Origin: Natrarchaeobaculum sulfurireducens
Lineage (GTDB): Archaea > Halobacteriota > Halobacteria > Halobacteriales > Natrialbaceae
Direction of reading: 5' to 3'
Assembly: GCF_003430825.1 (NCBI RefSeq)
Contig: NZ_CP024047.1
Span: 2,976,001 to 3,040,000 of the forward strand
DNA: 64,000 nucleotides
Shown one piece after another: positions 8,267 to 16,375 of the stretch (position 1 is its first letter; each line of letters opens with the position of its first letter). The notes under the pieces were generated by a model, which had not been told where the DNA came from, ran no database searches, and saw only the letters and a program-made list of their open reading frames with translations. The position numbers and the translations under genes are program-made.

Positions 8267-8449
8267 ATGGAAATTCTGCTGACTGACCAAACCACGTTTG
8301 CCAAGATAATTCTTCGGGCGACAAGGACTTCCTATAGTTTTCTGGCGTAGAATCGACAACCGGCGAACCGATAGCTACTGAAACAGCCATCAGGCGGGGG
8401 ACTTCTTGTTTGCGAGGGCAGTTGCTCACGCTGCCACCAGCCGGCCAAT

Positions 8450-8471
8450 GAGCGCCGCCCTGGCGGCGCTC
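8450..8471 (-). terminator. Hairpin overlapping the transposase stop codon
   Basis: Ten-base arms GAGCGCCGCC (8450-8459) and GGCGGCGCTC (8462-8471) are separated by two bases. The stop codon at 8470-8472 is inside the stem. It may stop transcription or protect the message; there is no T-run. Confidence 0.45.
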
Positions 8472-9468
8472 AGGCACTCACCCCTGGTGGATCGTACACC
8501 TCCTCACGGTCCAGCATATGATACATTGAAACCAGCAGCTTCCGGGCGGTTGCGACAATCGCTGTTTTCGAGTTCTTCTTTCGAGCTAACCGGTTGTAGA
8601 ACTGGCTGAGGTACTCGTCTTCGCACGTATGTACTGCTGAGTACGACGCTTGAACGAGCAACCACCGGACTCGTCCTGATCCTCGCTTCGAGATGCTCCC
8701 CTCAAACCGCGAGTCGCCAGACTCGCGGATTATCGGGTTTAACCCGACGTAACTCACGACCTCTTTGGCCCGATCAAACCGATTGATCTCTCCCAACTCT
8801 GCATAAATCGTCAACGCCGTAAAGTAACTCACGCCAGGAATCGTCATCAGGAGCTGGGTCTCCTTCAGAGACCCAGCCCGCTCCTCGATCTCCACTTCCA
8901 ACGACTCAATCTGTTCAGTGAGTGTCTGAATGAGCTCCAGATACGACTCCAACAACGCGTCCCACGGGGCCGGGAGCGAGAGTTCCGCCAGGAACTCTCG
9001 TCCCTCCACACTCAACGGCTTTACCTCCCGAGTGATGCCATGATCACTCAACAAGCCGTGAATCTTGTTTGCGTACTCGGTCCGGTTCTCGACGAGTTTC
9101 TGTCGCCCGCGCACAAGTGCGCGGGCTTGCCGAACCTCGTCGGTTGGAACGTAGCTTTCAGGAACCGAGCCTAACCGAAGCATTCGAGCGAGTTGTTTCG
9201 CGTCAACGCGGTCAGTTTTCTTGTCAGAGTCGGAGATCAACTTCAATTCGCCGGGATTGGCGACGGTCACATCCAGATACGCTGAAAGCGTATCGTGGAT
9301 GTGATAGTAGTTGCTGGTCGCTTCAAGCGCGGCTTTTGACCCAGCGTACCGCTGGGCAAAGTCGTCGAGGTTCGCGTTTTCGACGCGAACCTCTTCGACG
9401 ATCTCACCGTTTTTGTCCAGTACTGCGATCTGTGAGTACCGCTTGTGTACGTCGATTCCAATGAACAT
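8470..9468 (-). CDS. IS110-family transposase (DEDD recombinase)
   Basis: A 332-residue recombinase that moves its element by cutting and rejoining DNA. The N-terminal RuvC-like DEDD domain shows Asp6 (FIGIDVHK), Glu49 (ALEATSNYY), Asp86 and Asp89 (TDRVDAKQLARM). The C-terminal transposase_20 domain spans about 205-285 with IPGVSYFTAL and SISKRGSGRVRW, the latter holding the catalytic serine candidate. A coiled segment at 170-200 links them. All key residues are present and the frame is intact, so it looks active. The ATG at 9468 is chosen over an in-frame ATG at 9510 because family members begin at the FIGIDVHK strand. Confidence 0.9.
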   Translation of the reverse strand: MFIGIDVHKRYSQIAVLDKNGEIVEEVRVENANLDDFAQRYAGSKAALEATSNYYHIHDTLSAYLDVTVANPGELKLISDSDKKTDRVDAKQLARMLRLGSVPESYVPTDEVRQARALVRGRQKLVENRTEYANKIHGLLSDHGITREVKPLSVEGREFLAELSLPAPWDALLESYLELIQTLTEQIESLEVEIEERAGSLKETQLLMTIPGVSYFTALTIYAELGEINRFDRAKEVVSYVGLNPIIRESGDSRFEGSISKRGSGRVRWLLVQASYSAVHTCEDEYLSQFYNRLARKKNSKTAIVATARKLLVSMYHMLDREEVYDPPGVSA

Positions 9469-9686
9469 TGGACTCACCTTGGAACGCTGGTGCGTGAAAC
9501 AGAGATTCACCTATGCGGGCTTTCCCGACTGCCGCCAAGAGCGGCAGTCGGGCTGTCATGCCCAGGACTCGGCTTCCTACGCACTCGGACCAGTCAGCAC
9601 CACGTGTTCTCAGACACGGAATACAGCTCGGTCTCTTGCGTCCCATACTTGTTTCACGCTCTCATGGGATATAGCAGAATTTCCAT
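9469..9686 (-). ncRNA. Candidate bridge RNA region of the insertion sequence
   Basis: The 218 bases upstream of the transposase, inside the right inverted repeat, are non-coding. They carry a perfect hairpin with 12-base arms (CCCGACTGCCGC at 9524-9535 and its complement at 9541-9552, loop of 5). Characterised IS110 elements encode a structured RNA in this end that pairs with donor and target DNA. The RNA here is inferred from position and structure; IS1111-type members may use the other end instead (8267-8469). Confidence 0.35.
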
Positions 9687-9811
9687 CGAGTCAGCACGAT
9701 CGCTAAAACCTATCACTTAGCAAGGTTTTCGGCAGAGCCAGGTGTTACTTATAACACGACCACTGCCGAGGAAACGAAGCTCTTCGACCGATCGCGACAA
9801 CGTGGCCCGGT

Positions 9812-10978
9812 CTAGTACGACCGCGGGAGTCCGAGCGTGTGTTCGGCGAGGAAGTTCCGGACCATCTCGTTGGTGATGGGGACGGTCTGCAACAGCCGCG
9901 AGTTCTGCCAGATGTCGTAGACCTCGTAGTCCGCGGAGAAGCCGTTCCCGCCGTGGGTCTGGATGGCCCGATCGGCGGCTTTCGTCGCGGCCTCGCTCGA
10001 GCGGAGTTTTGCGACGTTGGCCTCCGTCCCGGCGTCTTCGCCCTGATCCCACTTCGAGGCGGCCTTGTAGGTCATCTCACGGGCACAGAGCAACTCGGCG
10101 TAGGCGTCGGCGAGCGGGTGCTGGATCGCCTGATGGCCGCCGATCTTCTGGCCGAAGACCGACCGATCGTTGGCGTAGTCGACCGCGAGGTCGACCGCAC
10201 GCAGGCCGCCGCCGATGGCGCTCGCCGCGCCAGCGATCCGCTCGGTGTTCAGAGTGTCCCACAGAAGGTAGAGGCCGCCGTCTTCTGCGCCCAGGATACG
10301 GTCTTCGTGGACGCGCAGGCCGTCGATATCGACCTGGTACTGGGTCTCGAACCAGGGGACCTCGACGTCCAGCGGCGTCAGGGAGATGCCGTCTCGTTCG
10401 GCGGGCTCGGGTACCAGGAACATCGAGACGCCGTGGGTCGGATTGTCCGGGTCGAGGTCGGACGTGCGGGCGATCAGCAGCATCTCGTCTGCGTTTTCTA
10501 CGCCGCTGATCCACATCTTCTGGCCAGAGACGACGAACTCATCGCCGTCACGTTCGGCCGTCGTGTCGATGTTGAGCGTGTTCGTTCCGGCTCCCGCTTC
10601 AGTCAGGCCCATACAGAAGCGCATCTCGCCGTCGACGATCGCCGGCAGGTACCGCTCTTTCTGTTCCTCAGTGCCGTGGCGCTGGATGCTGATCCCGCCG
10701 AAGACGGGCGTGAGCACGAAGATGATCCCACCCTGGCCGCCGCCACGAGAGAGTTCCTCGATGACCATCGACATCTCGAGCATGCCCAGTCCGGCCCCAC
10801 CGTACTCCTCGGGGATGGTAACGCCGAGCCAGCCATCGCGCGCGAGGTCGGCCCAGTATGCCTCGGGGAACTCGTTCTCCTCGATGCAGCCTTTCCAGTA
10901 GGCCCGATCGTAGTCCCCAGCGATCTCGCGGACGCTGTCGCGGATCAGTCGGTGTTCGTCCGTCTCGGTGTAATCCAT
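9812..10978 (-). CDS. Acyl-CoA dehydrogenase
   Basis: A 388-residue FAD enzyme of the acyl-CoA dehydrogenase family, oxidising an acyl-CoA at C2-C3 and passing electrons to ETF. Helical N-terminal domain to about 115, beta domain with CMGLTEAGAGTN at 122-133 and KMWISG at 154-159, then the C-terminal helical domain with the arginine loop of FGQKIGGHQAIQ. The usual catalytic glutamate near the C terminus is Pro367 here (TVPIT). Glu246 in NTERI is at the helix position used by isovaleryl- and long-chain-type enzymes. It faces the carboxylase gene across a 154-bp promoter region. Confidence 0.88.
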   Translation of the reverse strand: MDYTETDEHRLIRDSVREIAGDYDRAYWKGCIEENEFPEAYWADLARDGWLGVTIPEEYGGAGLGMLEMSMVIEELSRGGGQGGIIFVLTPVFGGISIQRHGTEEQKERYLPAIVDGEMRFCMGLTEAGAGTNTLNIDTTAERDGDEFVVSGQKMWISGVENADEMLLIARTSDLDPDNPTHGVSMFLVPEPAERDGISLTPLDVEVPWFETQYQVDIDGLRVHEDRILGAEDGGLYLLWDTLNTERIAGAASAIGGGLRAVDLAVDYANDRSVFGQKIGGHQAIQHPLADAYAELLCAREMTYKAASKWDQGEDAGTEANVAKLRSSEAATKAADRAIQTHGGNGFSADYEVYDIWQNSRLLQTVPITNEMVRNFLAEHTLGLPRSY

Positions 10979-11132
10979 GCTACTGCCATCAATAATCGTG
11001 CAGCGACGTTACAGTTTCCCACAGCTAAAAACGGAAACGGCGTTCAACCTCCTATGGAGACCGAATTTCTTTGAGAGTTGGTAGCAATGGCCCCAGTATG
11101 GTCGATCGATCGACGCACGGAGGGGACGTCGA

Positions 11133-12830
11133 GTGAAGATCCGCGTCGACGCCACGCCCGATGAGGAGACCGCCCGCGCGATAGCCAGTGCGCTCTCGGC
11201 CTACCTGGGCCAGTCCGTCGAACTCGTCGTCGACGGCGACGAAGAGCCGCTCGCGACCGCGGGCGATGGCTGTGACGATCCCGTGATCACCGACCGCGAG
11301 CGACGGCTACGCGAAGAAATCGAGGGGATACTCTCGGGTGGTCCCGAACGCGGCCACGAGAAGATCGACGCGCTCGGGAAACTGTTCGTCCGGGACCGCC
11401 TCGAGTTACTCTTCGACGAGATCGAGTACGAAGACGGCACGTTCGCCAGACACGACGCCGACGGCGAGTTGCCGGCCGACGGGATGATCACCGGCGTCGG
11501 GACGATCCACGGCCGGACGGTCTTCTTCGCGGCCAACGACTACACGGTCAAGGCGGGGTCGCTGGGTCAGATGGGCGTCGAGAAGGAGATCCGGCTGGCC
11601 GAACGGGCGGTCGAGGTCGGGGCGCCGATCCTCCGGCTGATCGACTCGACCGGTGCGCGACTAAACCTCGACGAGCGCGAGCCGGGCGACACCCACATGG
11701 ATCGCTACCGCGGCGGTCGGATGTTCTACAACCAGTGTATCCACTCCGGGCAGGTGCCCCAAATCGGCGTCCTCTACGGCCCCGACATCGCGGGGTCGGC
11801 GTACACGCCGGTCTTCTGTGACTACCTGATCATGGTCGAAGAGATCAGCGGAATGGCGATCGCGAGCCCACGCGTCGTCGAGGCCGTCACGGGCGAGCAG
11901 ACGACGATGCAGGACCTCGGCGGGCCACCGGTCCACGCCACGGAGTCCGGCAGCGCGGACCTCGTCGTCCCCGACGAGCGTGCGGCCGCCGAGGCCGTCC
12001 GCGACCTGTTGACCTACCTCCCACAGCGCCACGACGAGCCGGTGCCGACGCGCGAACCGGACGTTCCCGAGGCCAATCCGAGGGGCCTCGACGCCGTCAT
12101 CCCGGAGGAACCGAACGAGTCCTACGACATCCTCGAGGTGATCGACCGCCTCGTGGACGCCGGCTCGTGGTTCGAGCTCAAACCCGACTTTGCCCCCGAA
12201 CTCGTCACCGGCTTCGGCCGGATCGAGGGGCGACCGGTCGGCATCGTCGCCAATCAGCCCGCCGCGAAAAGTGGGGCGATCTTCCCCGACTCCGCCGAGA
12301 AAGGAGCCGGTTTCGTCTGGACCTGTGACGCCTTCGGGGTTCCGCTGGTCTACCTCTGTGATACGCCCGGCTTCATGGTCGGCTCGCAGGTCGAACGCGA
12401 AGGCGTCCTCCAGAAAGGCCGGAAGTTCATCTACGCGACCTCGAACGCGCAGGTTCCCAAGCTCTGTGTCATCACGCGTAAAGCCTACGGTGCCGGCATC
12501 TACGCGATGGCCGGCCCCTCGTTTGACCCCGACGCCACCCTCGCCCTGCCGAGTGCCGAGATCGCCGTCATGGGTCCCGACGCAGCTGTCAGCGCGCTGT
12601 TCGCCGAACAGCTCGAGGAGATGGACCCCGACTCACGGCAGGCGTTCGAGGAGGGGATGCGCGCGGAGTACGAGAAACACATCGACGTCCGCACGCAGGC
12701 CGCACGGATGCAGGTCGACGAACTCCTGCCGGCCGGTGACCTGCGCGATCAGCTGGCAGCCCGGCTGCGAACGGTACGAACCAAACGGCGGACGGAACGG
12801 GATCGCTACCACGGGACGGTGCTGTTCTGA
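11133..12830 (+). CDS. Acyl-CoA carboxylase carboxyltransferase subunit with extra N-terminal domain
   Basis: A 565-residue biotin-dependent carboxyltransferase that transfers CO2 from carboxybiotin to an acyl-CoA (acetyl-, propionyl- or methylcrotonyl-CoA). It has the tandem crotonase-like halves: N half about 85-300 with VKAGSLGQMGVEK and the oxyanion region IDSTGARLNL, C half about 325-540 with VGIVANQPA, FVWTCDAFGVPLVYLCD and KAYGAGIYAMAG. Residues 1-48 (IRVDATPDEETARAIASAL) are additional and resemble the small epsilon/PccX subunits of other carboxylases. The start is GTG at 11133. No biotin carboxylase gene is in the window. Convergent with the next SDR gene. Confidence 0.85.
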   Translation: MKIRVDATPDEETARAIASALSAYLGQSVELVVDGDEEPLATAGDGCDDPVITDRERRLREEIEGILSGGPERGHEKIDALGKLFVRDRLELLFDEIEYEDGTFARHDADGELPADGMITGVGTIHGRTVFFAANDYTVKAGSLGQMGVEKEIRLAERAVEVGAPILRLIDSTGARLNLDEREPGDTHMDRYRGGRMFYNQCIHSGQVPQIGVLYGPDIAGSAYTPVFCDYLIMVEEISGMAIASPRVVEAVTGEQTTMQDLGGPPVHATESGSADLVVPDERAAAEAVRDLLTYLPQRHDEPVPTREPDVPEANPRGLDAVIPEEPNESYDILEVIDRLVDAGSWFELKPDFAPELVTGFGRIEGRPVGIVANQPAAKSGAIFPDSAEKGAGFVWTCDAFGVPLVYLCDTPGFMVGSQVEREGVLQKGRKFIYATSNAQVPKLCVITRKAYGAGIYAMAGPSFDPDATLALPSAEIAVMGPDAAVSALFAEQLEEMDPDSRQAFEEGMRAEYEKHIDVRTQAARMQVDELLPAGDLRDQLAARLRTVRTKRRTERDRYHGTVLF

Positions 12831-12867
12831 CTGCTGAGTGTGGCAGTGGTCGAGGGAGCGGGAGCAG

Positions 12868-13599
12868 TCAGCCCAGTCGCTGTTCCCACTCGTCGGCCGG
12901 CATCGATTCGCCGGTGATGCCGTCGGGTCCCTGTGCGAGCAGGCGCGTGGCGGCGTCGTCCATGACGTCGGGCTCGAGGACGCCCTCGCGTTCGTCCTCG
13001 GGCAGGTGGTCCCAGAAGGCCGTCGCTACGCGGCCGCCGGGATCGAGTCCGTTGACGGTGATCCCGTACGCCTCGAGTTCGGCCGCCTGGGTCCGAGTCA
13101 GTCCCTCGAGGGCCCACTTGGAGGCGACGTAGGGGCCCCACTTCGCCGCCGCGCGGCGGCCGAGTCCCGACGAGATGTTGAGGATGGTGCCACGGCCAGC
13201 GTCGATCATGTGTGGGACGACGTACTTCGAGAACAGGAAGACGCCGGTGACGTTGACGTCCAGAATCTGACGGAAGTCCTCGGTCTCGACGTCGTGAAGC
13301 ACGCGCTGTTCGCCGTACATGTTGAGCAGGCCGATGCCAGCGTTGTTCACGAGGCCAGTTACCGCACCGTACTCGTCGACCGTCGTCTCGACGACGGCCC
13401 TGACGGCAGCCTCGTCGGTGACGTCGGCCGGGACGACGAGGGTCTCGCCGTCAGCCTCGGCCGCGACCGCCTCGAGTTCCGACTCACTGCGGGCAGTCAC
13501 CACGACGGTCGCCCCCTCGCGGGCGAATCGTTTGGCCATCGAAGCACCGAGTCCCCGACTCGCGCCGGTGACGATCACCGTCTCGGTTTCGAGTGTCAT
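12868..13599 (-). CDS. Short-chain dehydrogenase/reductase
   Basis: A classical 243-residue SDR with a Rossmann fold: cofactor loop TGASRGLG at 11-18, NNAG at 85-88, catalytic Ser143 or Ser144 and YVASK with Tyr157 and Lys161. The Arg at residue 37 (TARSES) favours NADP(H). It is the last gene of a minus-strand set after enoyl-CoA hydratase, BKACE and another SDR, separated from the latter by 58 bp. It may act on a 3-oxo or 3-hydroxy acyl intermediate; the substrate is not readable from the sequence. Confidence 0.85.
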   Translation of the reverse strand: MTLETETVIVTGASRGLGASMAKRFAREGATVVVTARSESELEAVAAEADGETLVVPADVTDEAAVRAVVETTVDEYGAVTGLVNNAGIGLLNMYGEQRVLHDVETEDFRQILDVNVTGVFLFSKYVVPHMIDAGRGTILNISSGLGRRAAAKWGPYVASKWALEGLTRTQAAELEAYGITVNGLDPGGRVATAFWDHLPEDEREGVLEPDVMDDAATRLLAQGPDGITGESMPADEWEQRLG

Positions 13600-13657
13600 G
13601 GCCGGGTGTTTCGAGGCCGGGGAGTTAACTGTGGATGGCCGCGGACTCGAGCGCAGG

Positions 13658-14464
13658 TCACATCGGCGTCGGTGCGAGCAGTTGGCCCCCGTCGACCGCG
13701 TAGTAGGCGCCGGTGACGTACGCCGCGGCCGGACTCGAGAGAAAGAGCGTCACGGGCACGCAGTCGGCGGGCGTCCCGAGGCGGTCGGCCGCCAGATCTT
13801 CGTCGATCACCTGCTCGGCGACGGCCTCGCCCATCACGTCCATGACGCCCTCGGTGCGGATTACGCCAGGTGCGACCGTGTTCGCGCGGACGTCGTGGCG
13901 GGCCCACTCGGCAGCGACGGTCTGCATCAGATTGTGGACGCCCGCTTTCCCTGCACCGGAGTGGGCGTGATACGGCGCCCCGCGGACGGAGTTGGTCGCA
14001 CCCATCGAGACGATGGCACCGCCGCCGCGGTCGATCAGGTGCTCACCGACGGCGAACGTGCAGTTTGCGGTGCCGTCCAGGATCGTCCCGACGACCGAGC
14101 GCCAGCCGTTGGCCGACAGCTCTTCGGCCGGACAGAGGAAGTTCGCCCCCGCGTTGTTGACGAGAATCGAGACGTCTCCCAGCTCTTCGAGAACGGTCTC
14201 GAGCATGGCGTCGACGTCGTCGCGATCCCGAACATCGACGGTCGTCGCGCAGGCCTCGACGCCGCGGTCTTCGATCGCCTCGGCGACGGGCTCGAGGTGG
14301 TCGATAGAGCGGCTGGCGATGGCGACATCAGCGCCATGTTTGGCGTACGCCAGCGCGAGTTCCTTCCCGATCCCCGTCCCGCCGCCGGTGACGAGAGCGG
14401 TCTCCCCCGCCAACAGATCGTCGGCGAAGACGTCGGTCGAGGGCGGCGTCTCCTCGAAGCTCAT
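13658..14464 (-). CDS. SDR-family reductase, 2,4-dienoyl-CoA reductase-like
   Basis: A 268-residue SDR with cofactor loop TGGGTGIG at 26-33 and NNAGANF at 103-109. The YxxxK motif is absent: Lys173 is preceded at -4 by Ser169 (HSGAGKAGV). The same replacement occurs in peroxisomal-type 2,4-dienoyl-CoA reductases, and the following [17 protein letters not shown] block is also typical of them. That suggests NADPH-dependent reduction of dienoyl-CoA in breakdown of unsaturated acyl chains. It overlaps the upstream BKACE gene by 4 bases (ATGA), a tight operon joint. Confidence 0.8.
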   Translation of the reverse strand: MSFEETPPSTDVFADDLLAGETALVTGGGTGIGKELALAYAKHGADVAIASRSIDHLEPVAEAIEDRGVEACATTVDVRDRDDVDAMLETVLEELGDVSILVNNAGANFLCPAEELSANGWRSVVGTILDGTANCTFAVGEHLIDRGGGAIVSMGATNSVRGAPYHAHSGAGKAGVHNLMQTVAAEWARHDVRANTVAPGVIRTEGVMDVMGEAVAEQVIDEDLAADRLGTPADCVPVTLFLSSPAAAYVTGAYYAVDGGQLLAPTPM

Positions 14465-15363
14465 CGCTCGACCCCCAGGATCTCGCGGGCCTCGTCGGGC
14501 GCCGCGGGCTCGCGGCCGACCTGTCTCGCCAGCTCGACGGCATCCGCGACCAGGTCAGCGTTGCTCTCGGCCATCTCGCCGCTGGGTCGGTAGAAGTTGT
14601 CCTCGAGGCCAACGCGGACGTTCCCACCCATCGAGAGCGCCGCGGCGACGAGCGGCCACTGGTCGCGGCCGATGCCGATCACCTGCCAGGTACAGTCCTC
14701 GGGCAACTGCCGCACCTGGTGGACCAGGTTCTCGACCGTCGCAGGAATGCCGCCGAGGACACCCATGATCAGGCTCGCGTGGAACGGGCGCTCGAGCACA
14801 CCCTCTTCCAGCAGGGGCCGCGTGTTCCCGACGTGACTCGTGTCGAAACACTCGAGTTCGGGCGTGACGCTGGCCTCGTTCATCCCCGCGAGCAGGTCAC
14901 GGATCTCCGAGAAGGGGTTCTCGAAGATCATGTCGAAGACGTACTCCTCGCGGGCGTCGGAGTACTTCGCGTAGTTCATCGAGCCCATGTTGAGCGCGGC
15001 GATTTCGGGGCCGACGGACTGGACGTACTCGAGTCGGTCCTCGAGCGGCGTCTCGATCGCGCCGGTCGAGAAGTTGAGCACGATGTCGGTTCGCTCGCGG
15101 ACCTCGTCGTGGATTTCCTGATAGGTATCGACGTCGAACGTCGGCGCACCCTCGTCGGTGCGGGCGTGGATGTGGGCGACGGCGGCGCCGGCTTCGCGTG
15201 CGGCGGCGGCTTCCTCGGCGATCTCCGCGGGCGTATAGGGGATCGCCGGACACTGCTTGCGGGTCGTCAGCGCGCCGGTCAGCGCCGCCGAAACGACGAC
15301 CGTCTCGGGGTCGTTCCCCTTCGTCGAGGCCTGCCGGGCGTAGAAGTCGGTGGTCCCAGTCAT
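14461..15363 (-). CDS. Beta-keto acid cleavage enzyme (BKACE, DUF849 family)
   Basis: A 300-residue TIM-barrel enzyme of the BKACE family, founded on 3-keto-5-aminohexanoate cleavage enzyme. The family condenses a beta-keto acid with acetyl-CoA and cleaves it to acetoacetate and a new acyl-CoA. Zinc ligands His64 and His66 are in HIHAR, and a glutamate follows in [18 protein letters not shown] at 25-34 and IPYTPAEIA at 41-49 are family hallmarks. The specific beta-keto acid cannot be told. It starts one base after the stop of enoyl-CoA hydratase and overlaps the next SDR, so all three are co-transcribed. Confidence 0.88.
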   Translation of the reverse strand: MTGTTDFYARQASTKGNDPETVVVSAALTGALTTRKQCPAIPYTPAEIAEEAAAAREAGAAVAHIHARTDEGAPTFDVDTYQEIHDEVRERTDIVLNFSTGAIETPLEDRLEYVQSVGPEIAALNMGSMNYAKYSDAREEYVFDMIFENPFSEIRDLLAGMNEASVTPELECFDTSHVGNTRPLLEEGVLERPFHASLIMGVLGGIPATVENLVHQVRQLPEDCTWQVIGIGRDQWPLVAAALSMGGNVRVGLEDNFYRPSGEMAESNADLVADAVELARQVGREPAAPDEAREILGVER

Positions 15364-15364
15364 A

Positions 15365-16165
15365 CTAGCGCCCCCGCCACTCGGGCTCGCGATCGGTCAG
15401 GAAGGCGTCGATCCCTTCCTCGGTGTCCTCGCTCATCGCGATCATGGCGATGATCTCCTTGAGGTACGTCAGCGCCGCGCCCATCTCCATGCCCCGTTGC
15501 TCGTAGTAGGCCTCCTTGCCCATCTCGATCAGGACCGGACTGTTCGCCGCGAGGGTGTCGACCAGGTCCTCGAGTTCGGCCTCGAACGCGTCGGCCGCGA
15601 CGACGTCGGTGACGAGCCCCATGGCTCGAGCCTCACCAGCATCGACGTGCTCGCCGGTGAACAGCAGCTTGAGTGCGTCCTTCTCCGTCGCCGCGCGGGT
15701 GATCGGCGCCATCGCCTGCGCCGGGAAGAGGCCGACCTCGACCTCCGGCGTCCCGAACCGTGCGTCCTCGCTCGCGAGTACGAACTCACACGCCGTCGCC
15801 AGTCCTAACCCGCCGGCGAGACAGTGGCCCTCGACGGCAGCGACCGTGAGCGCACTCGTCGACTGGAGGCGCTCGATCAGCCCCGATAGCGCGCCAAAGT
15901 TCTCGCGGTAGGCCTGGGTTCCCTGGCCGATCGGGAACTCCTGGAGATCGCCGCCCGAACAGAACGTGCCGCTGGCCCCGCAGATCACGACCACGCGAGC
16001 CGGCCCTGCGTTGGCCGCCTCGAGCACGTCGGAAAGTCCCTGGATGACGCCGTCGTCCAGCGCGTTCCGTCGATCGATCCGGTCGATCGTCGCCCTGATC
16101 ACGAGGTCGTCGTCGCTAACCGAGACGGTGAGATCGTCGCTCGAGAGCGCCTCAGCGTCGACCAT
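15365..16165 (-). CDS. Enoyl-CoA hydratase/isomerase family protein
   Basis: A 266-residue crotonase-fold protein. The oxyanion-hole segments are FCSGGDL at about 68-74 and AGGLGLATACE at about 117-127. FGTPEVEVGLFPAQA carries the first catalytic glutamate position; the second, usually in a GxGG loop, is not conserved (PAQAM). It probably hydrates or isomerises an enoyl-CoA in the same pathway as the following BKACE and SDR genes, of whose operon it is the first gene. The start ATG at 16165 overlaps a short upstream frame (16152-16283). Confidence 0.87.
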   Translation of the reverse strand: MVDAEALSSDDLTVSVSDDDLVIRATIDRIDRRNALDDGVIQGLSDVLEAANAGPARVVVICGASGTFCSGGDLQEFPIGQGTQAYRENFGALSGLIERLQSTSALTVAAVEGHCLAGGLGLATACEFVLASEDARFGTPEVEVGLFPAQAMAPITRAATEKDALKLLFTGEHVDAGEARAMGLVTDVVAADAFEAELEDLVDTLAANSPVLIEMGKEAYYEQRGMEMGAALTYLKEIIAMIAMSEDTEEGIDAFLTDREPEWRGR

Positions 16166-16283
16166 CGCTCACCCCACTCTCGAGCGACGCGTGGTCGGCC
16201 GTCCCATCCGCGCTCGTCGTGTCCGCGTCGTGGGTGCACGCCCGGTCGAACGGAGTCGAATCCATGTCGCGTGATAGAGACAT
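16152..16283 (-). CDS. Possible 43-residue leader ORF before the enoyl-CoA hydratase gene
   Basis: On the minus strand an ATG at 16283 opens a frame of 43 codons (MSLSRDMDSTPFDRACTHD...) that ends at 16152, 14 bases inside the enoyl-CoA hydratase gene. An AT-rich TTTACA lies shortly upstream. The product is hydrophilic with one Cys and no recognised motif. It could be an upstream coupling ORF or chance; evidence is weak. Confidence 0.2.
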   Translation of the reverse strand: MSLSRDMDSTPFDRACTHDADTTSADGTADHASLESGVSDGRR

Positions 16284-16375
16284 ACGTGATTGTAAATGTA
16301 TGCCACACGGCTGGTCGGACGGCGCGGAACCGGCCGCCTGTGTCCCATCGCGGTGGCCGAGCGTGGACAGCTACG

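Larger units (their letters stand above)
8267..9686 (-). mobile_element. IS110/IS1111-family insertion sequence
   Basis: A DEDD transposase gene lies between two 14-bp inverted repeats, ATGGAAATTCTGCT at 8267-8280 and its complement at 9673-9686. IS1111-group elements are known for subterminal inverted repeats of this size, so these bases probably mark the two ends to within a few bases. Non-coding ends of about 200 bp flank the gene on both sides. IS110-family ends encode a bridge RNA in characterised members. No target duplication is expected for the family, and I see none. Confidence 0.65.

Noticed and set aside
8265-8477. A 70-residue minus-strand frame left of the transposase
   Set aside because: It lies inside the non-coding end of the insertion sequence, has no recognised motif and includes the hairpin over the transposase stop.
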